A DNA stretch of 64,000 nt from Onchocerca volvulus (Eukaryota > Nematoda > Chromadorea > Rhabditida > Onchocercidae): the NCBI GenBank assembly GCA_000499405.2, contig HG738138.1, positions 3,584,368 to 3,648,367 on the forward strand, written 5' to 3'. Positions 38,049-48,338 of this stretch are shown piece by piece (position 1 is the first letter of the stretch; every line of letters starts with the position of its first letter). The translations under genes and the position numbers were made by a program. The notes under the pieces were generated by a model that saw only the letters and a list, made by a program, of their open reading frames with translations, was not told the origin of the DNA and made no database searches.

Positions 38049-38570
38049 TTAGAAGATCCAACCGCACTCGAACACAAGTAAACCTTAATATAAAAACTGA
38101 TTCGAAAATATAAAAACGAATTAGCTGAGAACATACTATACTGCAGTCAATAAAGACTTACGAAGAAAAATCGTTTTAGTATATATCATAAACTTAATAA
38201 GTTCCTTTTTTCCCAGCTTCTCCGCCTCATCCTTCTCTTCGAACTTATTACAGAAACAAAAAGAAAAATGCTACATCAATCGAATGATCTTAGAAATAGT
38301 ATTACAACATGCATTAGTTTGAATTCTAGCTTCTTTCTTTTTTTTCCACAATTATTAAAGTTTATTGTTTTAAATTAATCGTTTTACCATATTTTTATCA
38401 ATAGTAGATATTGAATTTGATAAAGAAAATCTCTTCTTTCGCTCTATAAATTTATTTCTTCAATATGGTATTGCCAAATACGTTAGAATCGGTCAAATCT
38501 TTAGTTCTTTTTCGAAACAAGAATAGTTGTGAAATGATTTGGAAATGCAATTGTCTCTGTAGCCACTTCA
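38049..38570 (-). CDS. candidate small gene upstream of the NAD kinase (5' end missing)
   Basis: Three minus-strand exons join in phase: 38482-38570, 38162-38243 and 38049-38083 (stop TAA). The acceptors are plausible (aatatcag, gtaataag, atattaag), and one donor is a consensus C|gtaagt. The middle exon reads FEEKDEAEKLGKKELIK, a charged coding-like segment less AT-rich than its surroundings. The start exon was not found; a trans-splice-like acceptor with an ATG (MQDIYLRNLKKD) lies near 38.7 kb but does not join in phase. If real, the gene ends about 300 bases before the NAD kinase leader on the same strand, which would fit an operon. The family is unknown. Confidence 0.28.
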
Positions 38571-39125
38571 CTGATATTACAATAAACAGTACAAAGGGAA
38601 AGGCAGTAAGAAAAAAACGAGTTTGAATAATATATCCTTTTTTAAATTCCTCAAGTAAATATCCTGCATCTAATCGTTTCTTTAAAGAATGGACAATTCA
38701 GTAAACAAACTGTTAAAACTAGTTTTACAGCTAAACTCATGCAAATCTCATTTTTTTAAATGCATATTAGTGGTTTTTGATGCATATTAAAAACTGTCAA
38801 TAAGTGCCCAAATTTATATAGCTTTCGGAGCAGAATTTTTAGCAAGATACAATAACGTATCGCAGAGAAACAAATGATATTTTAAATTTGTAAAGATTCA
38901 TAACACATAAATTTGATCTGGAATGTTTCCAAAGCAAAAGAGACTTAATGATTCCGTACATATAAAATAATATCAAGAAAAGGCCATTTTTTCTAAAAAT
39001 CTCAATAACAGTTCAACGTTAATTTGGAATACCTTCGAAGTGTAACTAAAATAAGTCAAAGGGTCATTAAAAATAATTATGCTGGTATGTTAGTAGGTAT
39101 GGCAGCTATAATTGATACTTTATGC

Positions 39126-39156
39126 AAAAAAAAAAAAAAAAAAAAAAAAAAAACCA

Positions 39157-39193
<37 letters not shown>
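39126..39193. repeat. long poly(A) tract
   Basis: Two A runs separated only by a ccac interruption, about 68 bases in total. Sequence length here is probably uncertain. Confidence 0.9.
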
Positions 39194-39196
<3 letters not shown>

Positions 39197-39914
39197 ACCA
39201 ATAAAAATGATGAAAAATTATTAAAGTGTCTAGCAAAACATGAAGTCCCTTGCAATGGAGCGAAAGAAGGAAATCCTATGACCGAGCTATAAATACCTTT
39301 TCTATAAGTTAATTTAAAAACATAACGGAAACAACTGACAAGCTAATAACTGAATTGTTGCAATGGTAGGAATTTATCGATAATTGTATGCATCAATTTC
39401 AAACACGGAATATAGATATTCTCAGGTAAAACAGATACAAATAAGTAGGTATCACTGTTCTTAAGTGAAGTGATCTTTGCAATTCATTCATTTAAACTTC
39501 AGGGGATATTAGAAATGACGTTATCAAGCCTACTATAAATAACCTACATATGAAGCTTCATGTTTATGAATTCCCTTTTTTTTAGTTGGAGAATTCGGTA
39601 ATCACAGGAATTTGCTACAATTCTTTATATTCGAGCATGATAATCCTATGTTGTCTTGTGAAACATTAATAAAGTACCGCGAAGTTGAAAAGTACAAGAA
39701 TTTAATACGAAAAATGATGAAAAACTATCATAAACTTCAGATAAATTTTTGACGATGATGACTTGCAAAACATCTGTCACCCGCTAGAAAACCCATACAA
39801 GAAAAATATTTTTTATGGAGTCATCAAATTGAAATAACCAATTCTCATGATGAAATGTTCGAGTGGGGAGTGATAGAAAACCTTTATTATAAGCCAGTTT
39901 TTGAAATCAGCGAC

Positions 39915-40038
39915 CTTGATTTGGTATTTCATCATTTTGTTGAGAAATTCGATTCCATTAGAAATTTTTTTTCGCATTGGAAAATAAAATTCTACTGGAA
40001 TCAAATTTCTCAACAAAATGATGAAATATCAAATCAAG
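39915..40038. repeat. 43-bp inverted repeat with 38-base loop
   Basis: The left arm 39915-39957 and right arm 39996-40038 are complementary at 41 of 43 positions; on one transcript strand one of the two mismatches is a G:U pair. The arms carry the phrase atttcatcattttgttgaga. A transcript would fold into a long stem-loop. Confidence 0.92.
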
Positions 40039-40330
40039 AATCTACAAACGCTTATTTACAAACAACTGCGTGATGAGGATGAAAAATGATTTGTAACAAA
40101 TCCACCTACTACCAAACACATATTTTTTATCGTATGCTTTGGATAGGAGTACATCGGCATATTTCATACGAATAAATTATATGACTTAATTAACGTTATC
40201 ATTGTGTTCATGACAGATAAAATTCAATTCTCAGATTCTGAACTAGAACAATTAATTAACAAGTTATTATAACATTATTATTAGTCATTCATGACTCTTT
40301 CCATTCATCCTTATATTTTCATTACGATTA

Positions 40331-40622
40331 TTATTCAATGAAATTATTTTTTGAATCAGTAATATACTGTTGATAGATATTTCTCTTTCTCAAATGAAAG
40401 AGAATGCACGTAAAAATGACATTCTTACATGACAATATGCTCTGATATATTCACAATACTGATAACAAAGAAGGCAATGCCATTTAAAAACACAATAATG
40501 GATGCTGTAACACTGACACTAAATGGGGCAAACAACATTTCTACCATAAAAATCACTTTACGAACGAATACTTTCGAATAAATATTTACAAAGAAAATAA
40601 TATGATTGACAGCACGTTCCAT
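40331..40622 (-). CDS. small hydrophobic protein, possibly two membrane helices
   Basis: Two exons, 40429-40622 and 40331-40388, join in phase 2 to give 83 residues. The ATG lies 8 bases after a cattattcag acceptor on the minus strand, a typical trans-splice start, and exon 1 ends in a consensus AT|gtaaga donor. The exon 2 acceptor (tttgag) is weak. The protein has hydrophobic stretches at about residues 7-15 and 32-60 and a polar C-terminus (YQQYITDSKNNF). Its size resembles small ER or vacuolar assembly factors, but no motif supports a name. Confidence 0.45.
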
Positions 40623-41126
40623 AACTTTAACTGAATAATGAATGTTTTCCTACGGATACGATGTGACAGTAAAGGAGAAATTATAAATTATTTAGCTATA
40701 AGAAAAAGATCTCATTCGCCAAGTTTTCTATAATTAGTCTCAAATATGACTCGAATAACATCGAAAAAAGAGACACAAAAAAAAAAAAAAAACTTTGCAT
40801 ACTCATTTCTTCACAAGCAAGAACAAAAAATGTGTAAGGACAGCAAATCAACAGTCCTATAAAAAGTAAATGCATCGAAGTGGTTATTGATTTCTAATGA
40901 AAGTGAAAACTGAAAATAATGTCATTTTAAACGAAAGTGCTGCATGTACAGTAGATCCAAGAAAACATGAGTATGATAAATTGCGGATTGAAATGAAAAA
41001 GGAGGAGATGGATTCAAAAAGAGGAATATAAACCCGTTCCAAAAGATCCATACAAGATCCCACCCTTCCAAACTCTCAATATAAAAATATTTTAAGTAGG
41101 AGTATTGATACACATCGTCAGTCAAG

Positions 41127-42241
41127 ATGTATTATTACTGGAATATTTTCTTTTGTTTCATTTTCGTTTCACTGACTAATGCTGCTAGTGTCCACTGGCG
41201 TAAGTTAATTGCTTTTCAAAATCAGTATTTGATGCAATTCGTACCTAAGTTTAAGCATGTGAAATAAAGTTTTTATAACCGTTTCTAGTTGCTATTATGA
41301 AACTTTGAAACAGTCACATCTTGAACGAAGAATAAGGCTGTCCTAACAAAGTCTTTAGCATTAAATTTAAGTGAATTGATAACTACTTCATAAAATTCAA
41401 AATGTAAGTCTGAAAACTATGTTAGGCCAAAGTTGTCCAAATAAAAACCAAGTATGCATGCAGTTGGATTTAGAATGGCGAGATCTTATATGCGTCACAA
41501 ACAACGGAACAGCTCCAGACAAAATCAGCAAAGAACCTGCATCCTGCAATATAGCTTTGCGCGAAACGGGAGTCGAGGACGATCCAAAAGATACATGGAG
41601 ACTTGCGCCAGGAAACGATTCTGTTTGCTTTGAAGTAATATCTTTTAAAATCATCAACTTCTGTCAAATGCTCTCAAGAAATTTAAATTCTACATGCAAA
41701 AGATACATATAAAAATGTTCTATTTTCAACAGAATTGATGTTTCTATCTAATAATATTGAACAGTCAATCAAATTAATACTTTTTCAAAGGAAGCAATAA
41801 ATGGAAGTGTACGTAGTTATTGTGATCTGCTGTGCCCGAGGGCTGATACCGTATATCTAATTAAACGAACACCGCCAACGCATCGGTTATGCTTCGCACA
41901 CATAACCTTTCACAAAGAGAAACGTGGCGAAAAGTGGTACTTATGGCTAAGTGAGGTAAATTCTGAGTTTTGCACCTGAAAATTTGGAAATGTAATACAT
42001 TTAAGAAAATGAGCATGGTAGACATTCACTCCTCGAAAGAAACCGATGATCTTAATGAGAAATATCCATCATTAGGATTAGTGAAAAATCATCACAAAGA
42101 AAAAAAAAAAAGAAAGAAAAATAGCCATTTCAGCAATGCCGTTACTCTACAATAACGTTTACGCTTCGATGTGAATTTAATTTCGATCGCGCAGAATTCC
42201 CGGCTGATGAGGAGATATTCAAGGAGCTGAGAAAGGCATGA
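41127..42241 (+). CDS. secreted cysteine-rich protein, nematode-type
   Basis: Four exons: 41127-41199, 41426-41634, 41791-41955 and 42134-42241, all in phase, giving 184 residues. The first exon encodes a signal peptide (YWNIFFCFIFVSLTNAA). The mature part has ten cysteines spread as single residues, consistent with five disulfides, and no further membrane segment. Acceptors are good (exon 4 atttcag) or acceptable (exon 3 tttttcaaag, chosen because it is the one that restores phase). No domain was recognised. Small secreted Cys-rich proteins of this size are common in parasitic nematodes, but a host-interaction role would be speculation. The gene is isolated between minus-strand candidates. 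Confidence 0.72.
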
Positions 42242-42334
42242 TATGATACAAAAATTTCACTTGTTTCTCTTGTGTAATCTTGAAGAAACCCTATCGAATC
42301 TTACTGATCCTGAATTACACTTTCACCTAACTTA

Positions 42335-42340
42335 AATAAA
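42335..42340 (+). terminator. candidate polyadenylation signal of the secreted protein
   Basis: AATAAA about 95 bases after the stop codon of the secreted-protein gene, at a typical distance. Confidence 0.55.
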
Positions 42341-43401
42341 AGGTAAAACCCACAATAAATCACACCACTTAACTACCCGGCAGCCACCAGTATTCCAGGA
42401 TTTTCGAGTATAGACAGTAAAAAATTCATAGCAAGTCATTTCGGCTGGGACACAATGAAATTTCTATTCCGTCTTCTTACTATTCGCAAAATTTGTTTTC
42501 TCCTGATCTTTAGAATTTGAAATTTTTGCAAGAAATGCTGTTACCTAATAATAATGGTTGATAAATGAGATGGCGATTTGGTTGGTCATTTCACTCCAGA
42601 TAATAATTTTAGAAATCCAATGCGGCTGTTTTTTCTCTTTGAAATTTCAAATTTCCCTGCTATTTAACTCAATTTTTTTCAATTTATTCCCATTCTCTCT
42701 CATTCCTACTAACAGTAGAGTAACTTCTCAGTGGAGATTGCGGCCATGTAATTTCCCTAAAATGCCTCAATGTTTGAACATTAAGTTCTGTTTAAATTTA
42801 AACTTCTAGGACTTTCAGAAAAGAGACTGATATTTGTGTAATTTTTTCTTTTTCGAATAATTTTTCTAAATCATCTAAAGAAAGTTATTTAGTGATAATA
42901 TCTTCACTACCACTTACACTTTTTTTTTTTTAGATCACGAGTAATCTTCAATTTAAACTTCATTTGAAAGAGAAATTTTGCACTTCGGATATTTGTGGTT
43001 TAATTTTTTTTTTTTTATTGGCCATTTTCATTAACTTTCGTTAGCAGCTTTAGTAAATTTGGATATAAAGAAGAGCATTTCTGATCGAACTTGGTTTTGC
43101 TTTATTATTTTAAATATTTAACAAACTTTGAGACAGAAGAAAATGCAAGTTTTCACCTTTTTTTCATCTTTGATTTGAAGTTCAGAAACTGAATTTAGCA
43201 ACTTTTAACAAAAAGAAATATCCCTTCTTGTCAGATCTCTGAATTTTTTTCTCAACTATAATAATGGATATTTGAAACACTCTTAAAATAATTTTCTTAT
43301 AACAATTACTAATAGCAACTGAAAGAAAGCTATTCGAAATGCGAAATAAAGCGTGAAAAATTAGGTGTATAAGTGAAATATCCAAGAAAAGTGTGATGTA
43401 A

Positions 43402-44195
43402 TCAGTCAGCAGTTCGGTAATCTTTTTTTCTAATAGAGTCTTGAGGAAGTGGAAGAAATATATAGCCGTCTTTCTGAAGTTTCATAGAACATTTAAAAAA
43501 AAGTCGTAAAAATCCAAAGTTAGAAATATAACATCTCGCTAGCTCAACTATTTACATCAATCAACATGACTGGTTTTGCAAGTTACGACGATAACAATTT
43601 CAACGATAATATTATATACGGATATTCTGCAACATCATAAAAGAAGTAACTATTGTTGTTTCAAAATTTCATGTTGAATATCTGCTGATCTATGTTGAGT
43701 GCCCACTGCTTATACTTATTACTTTCGGAATTAATTGATAATAAAATCTACATGAAAGTATTAATCGAAATTTGTCGAAATGCAAGAAATACGCGGAAAA
43801 TGTACGTAAAAAAGTATAAAAAATCTCATGTCCTATTATATTGTGATAATAATGAAAAAAAGCTATGAAGTTATTTTTGGAGACGGATGAAGTTTGACGG
43901 AATTTCCGATAATTCCAACCTATTTAGGTTAGAATTGAAGCAAAAAAAAAGAAAAAAAAAAAGAAAAACAGAAATTTGCATCATTTTTTTTTGACGTAAC
44001 TTTAACATAGCAGTTCTTGTTTATGATCTCAATCACACGTCGTACACTATCGAAAATCATGTATTTCGTTCGATCATTTATTTGAAAACATCGGCCAGCA
44101 AAACTGCCAATAAAAGATTCAGCGGCATAATTTAATTCCTCCTTATCTGTATTTGTCAAAAATTTATCATCTCTGTATGGTGAAAAAATTTCCAT
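43402..44195 (-). CDS. 88-residue protein of unknown function
   Basis: Two minus-strand exons, 44001-44195 and 43402-43473, join in phase 0. The ATG at 44195 follows a catttttag acceptor by 29 bases, which suggests trans-splicing. The protein is soluble and mixed alpha/beta in character, with the core GRCFQINDRTKYMIFDSVRR and the end LPLPQDSIRKKDYRTAD. The donor after 44001 (AAA|gttacg) is the weakest point; an unnoticed middle exon is possible. The size and pattern (basic-aromatic core, VIEIINKN helix) could suit a small nucleic-acid-binding fold, but I see no diagnostic motif. Confidence 0.52.
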
Positions 44196-45026
44196 TGTTT
44201 ATACAGCTTCTTAATTATTACATCCTAAAAATGTTTCCATCGAACTTGACAACTCATAAAATTGTTTACATCTTGAAATGCTTTTAACTAGCATGCTTGC
44301 AAAAAGAATTTCTGTCCCCGAGAGGACTGAAAGAGGTGCTTCAGGATGCGAACAATTTTTTGAAAATAGGGCAATCTAAAGGAAACATTTTGTACCACTC
44401 AATTATATCTTCAATCGAATAAAAATCCGACAGCGGTAAATAATTAGTTACACAAAGTCTCTGATTTTGGTATATTCATTCGTTTGTTTCATCGCTAAAA
44501 TCCGTGAAAAAAAAAGTGAAGCAGAACGATATTAGAAAGACCGAATATACTTGAAAATATTTCATCGATGCAATTTTTGAACATTTTAAAAACCGTATTA
44601 TCAGTGGATTGAGACATCAATTCGTTTGAGCTAAATAGCACATGAAGTTTTGCTAAGATATGAATTCACTGAGAAACTAACTTTTTAGTTTGTCAAAAAA
44701 TAAAACTGAAATGATTGATTTGATTTGTATTTTTCGGAAAAGAGGATGAACGCTTGTCCTGATTAGTTATATGAAGAGACTCGAGATAACGACGGTGCGT
44801 AAGGAATTTCAGGCTTGTTTACTGATTGCAATAGGTTAATTAAGTATGGAGGTTAATCAAATATTTAATTGTGCTTGTTTGGCTTAATGCAGAGTAGCAC
44901 GATAGATGCCATATTACGTATCGATCTGAATTTCGAATAGATACTCTTTTCTCTCTTTCTCTCTTTTAAGGCATATTGAACATCGAAGCGAGCCTAAGCT
45001 ATTCGATGCACGCCGTTTATTCCTAG

Positions 45027-45311
45027 ATGGGTTGGCTGTACTTCCCTTCTGCCCTCAGCTCGGATAACCTGTTGGCTTACGGGCCTATGCTTGCAAACTT
45101 ATCATGCCAAGCCTATCTTTCATGGCCTAATTTCTTCCCAAGTAAAGACAATTATGGTGTGGACCAACCAACCATCTCAGGCTCAATGCGACACTTACGC
45201 TTCAACTCATGTATCCATCCTGTTGTTATGATTCATCAAATCAATCACTTCATTTTCCACTTTCTTTCTATTCGTTCCGTTCCATTACTTAATTTATTAC
45301 TTGTACAGTGA
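45027..45311 (+). CDS. candidate 94-residue ORF behind a strong acceptor (low confidence)
   Basis: A pyrimidine tract ending tctcttttaag near 44970 is followed by about 300 bases that are clearly less AT-rich than the neighbourhood. A 94-codon frame starts at the ATG at 45027 (MGWLYFPSALSSDN). The stop is at 45309-45311. It may be a small trans-spliced gene, an alternative 5' exon of unc-31, or a conserved non-coding island. No similarity was recognised. Confidence 0.22.
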   Translation: MGWLYFPSALSSDNLLAYGPMLANLSCQAYLSWPNFFPSKDNYGVDQPTISGSMRHLRFNSCIHPVVMIHQINHFIFHFLSIRSVPLLNLLLVQ

Positions 45312-47246
45312 GATATGATATGATTTGAACTTCTGTTTATTTCTTGCCATCTATTAATATCGTATTGTTAATAATTATTTTGCACTGTCACTGCCATTGA
45401 AGACAACAGTTAATTAGTGAAGATTACCACTGAAATTAAGCCCATTAAGCAGTTTTCAAAAATTATGATTGCATTAAATGTAACTGACCCTGGCTTAACT
45501 ACAAAGCTAGGAAGTAGCCAAGCTGTTAAGCTTTTACTACTAATTCTTCTCTCTTCGCTTATTTTGACAAAATTTTATTTGTTTTTACAAATTTTAGACC
45601 GATTAAAAAAACTATCAGTCATATCTAATGCGGTTAGATTTCTTGTCCTGATTAAATTTACGGTAAATCATTGGGCATCTATCGAGTCATATACTATAAG
45701 TTTATATCATTTTAAATATTTCCAATCGAAAATATTTTTGCAGAGAAAATCTCCGTTTATTTATTTTGTGCAGCGACATAACCAACATCTACCGCCTTAA
45801 TAATATAAAATGATTTTTTTTGATTTTTTTTAAAATTCACAATTCGAAAATATTGTTTGTTTTCGAAAAATAATCCTTTCAAAATTGATTGCAGCAATGT
45901 GTGTATGTGACAATAAAAACATGCCACTCATAAATTCCCTTCGAGTCTTTCGCTATAATTGAACAAAATTGAGCACTAATTTTTTAAACAGAGACATTCC
46001 GTCTCAAAACGAATGCTTTTTTCTTGAGTATTTTTCAGAATTCGTGGATTAAATATTTAAACGGTATTAAGTTATTTAATAAAATGAACAAATGAACTGA
46101 AAATAAAGCACTTTTCTTTTTTTTTTTGGTTTAGTTCAAGAATGTTTATCTTCCCATTTTACAGGATCTCTTTTCCTTCCCTTAATCCTAAACTTTTGAG
46201 CTTTGTCACACTCGTTCTTCACTGATTACAAATTCCTGTCTCACTTTGATAACTTGCTGTACATTGTTTCTTTTCTGATATTTCCATTTACTTTGAAAAT
46301 AATGTCCTGAAATATTCGCAATAGATCAAAATGAAACATTTCCCGTGACTTTCAAAATATATATTAGTAAGAAATGAGGACTTTACAAAGTTATATTAAA
46401 TTAATGCTTGTATTCTAAAATGATCAAGAAATGCGGACTTTTTTTTGCATGACGTTAGTAACAATGATTTCCTAATTGATCTCAGAATTTCTTATATCAC
46501 ATTTTCTATCACTAATTATTCAAATTCGAAGTTTTACAATCCGTATTTATATGAATTCAAAGATCCGCTGATACTGTTGCTGTATAGATTTGATAATGTA
46601 TAATGGTGACAATATTTGCTAATGGATTGTACAAATATTAGTAGCAAACAAAAAATGATCGAATGAAATAGAATCAACTGCATACAGAAAGAAGCATTTA
46701 CATTAGCAATGAATTATAGCGAATGAATGATAATAAATTAAATTTTAATCAATGAAATTGAGTTCGAATAAAAATACTTTTATTGATTTTTATATTTGGT
46801 TGTCTTTTATAAATTCATCAAGCAAGTATTACAATATGTAGGAATTAATAGAGACATAAGAAGTGCATTTGTATTAAGGATTTTTACTTCATTTGAAATC
46901 CCAGCATCATAAGTATGGAAATTAGGATTATTTCCGATTGTAAAGATGGAAAATTGATGTTAAGTAATAGTTGCATGAAATGTGGTACTGTTGAATCATT
47001 TAGGAGTTGTGTTTTGAAATAACTTTGATTTCGGATACTTGCAGAATCATCACAATGATTTGAGATTGTGAAGCAAGTGCAAATTTGAATATATCCTGCA
47101 TAAGCGTGCTAAGCACATCATCAATTGCGTATTATAATTTTTTTCGTGTTTGTTCAATTTAATTGCTTGCTTTACTCCATCTCTATTTTAACCAAAGACA
47201 TTAGTATTCATAGACCGAATGATTATAATCATTTCTTTACTTTGCT

Positions 47247-47300
47247 GCAAGATAACTTAACTTACTACATGATGCAAGATAACTTAACTTACTACATGAT
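47247..47300. repeat. perfect 27-bp tandem duplication
   Basis: The unit gcaagataacttaacttact plus acatgat occurs twice without a single difference at 47247-47273 and 47274-47300. Confidence 0.95.
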
Positions 47301-48338
47301 TACCTTTGCTTATTTCTCTCATATTAATAAGTTATTGAAAAATCTGACTCCCAGAAATTTCTGATTCAGAACACTTTTCATAAAACTTTCGAAACTAAGC
47401 AATCCAAAAATTCATCACTCAACAAATTCCTGACATTTTTTTGTTTCTGAAATGCCTATAAAAGAGCTTGAATGACGCTAAGCATTTATGATAAAAGAAT
47501 TCTTTTTCTCAGAAACTTCCTGGATCACTAATTAATATCACTTACACTTGAAATTTCATCTCTCCTTGCAATAAATTTTTGACACTTTTTTTTTTTTGAA
47601 ATACTTGTAAAAGAGTTTGAACTGATTATATTTCAAAAAATTTGTTCGTTTTTACTGAGTGTAAAAAAAATTCTATCAAAAGAAGGGAATTTTTAATCTC
47701 CTTCTTTTGCACTGTTACTTAAGTTGAACCATTTATTGCAATGGCAACACTGTAATCCGGAATCACAAATTATTTGAAAATGAGAGTTGAATGAGAAAAA
47801 ATTAAATTTCTTTCTTTCTCCTCGTATGCCATTTTAAAAATTTAAACCATGAATTTTACCTAATAGACTTTTTACTGCTAACAAGTCTGCTACAAATTCA
47901 CCAGTTGTATTTTCGCTAATTTATTACAGATATCTAGAGAGTAGTGAAAAGTTTAAGTCGTCGAAATCATTTTTTTTTTTTTTTCTTCAAATATCCAAAA
48001 AGTGCTAGGCCAAACAAAATTGTTGACAATCAGTTACACAAAGTCATAGGCCATGGATGTTAGCACCTCGACATACCAAACGGCATCGATAATTTTGTCT
48101 TAAGCTGATTAGGCAGATATCAGGCAGCTTTCGTTAATAGTACCAACCAAAGTAATTTTATTTTTATTATAAACTTTCATAAACATCATCTAATTCTCAT
48201 CGCCTTTTCCTATTTTTGAATTTTTTTCATCGAATCTTGTTCAACTTCTGCATTTCTTGTTATGCTCGAAACTGATTGCTTTTTGATGCGTAGATTACAT
48301 TGTTTTGTAATTGTGAATAGATCAGATTACAGATACAA

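Larger units (their letters stand above)
44230..48330. other. region upstream of unc-31
   Basis: Four kilobases without a firm gene. It holds a GC-richer island with a 94-codon ORF (45027-45311), a 127-codon frame without ATG at 45417-45800 (probably chance) and a 27-bp tandem duplication (47247-47300). The promoter of unc-31 should lie here; no element was recognised. Confidence 0.45.

Noticed and set aside
41397..41667. Minus-strand ORFs opposite the secreted-protein exon 2
   Set aside because: Mirror images of a real plus-strand exon; the plus-strand model has signal peptide, cysteines and phase agreement.
45417..45800. 127-codon plus frame
   Set aside because: No ATG start, strongly hydrophobic low-complexity translation and no splice context. 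Probably chance.
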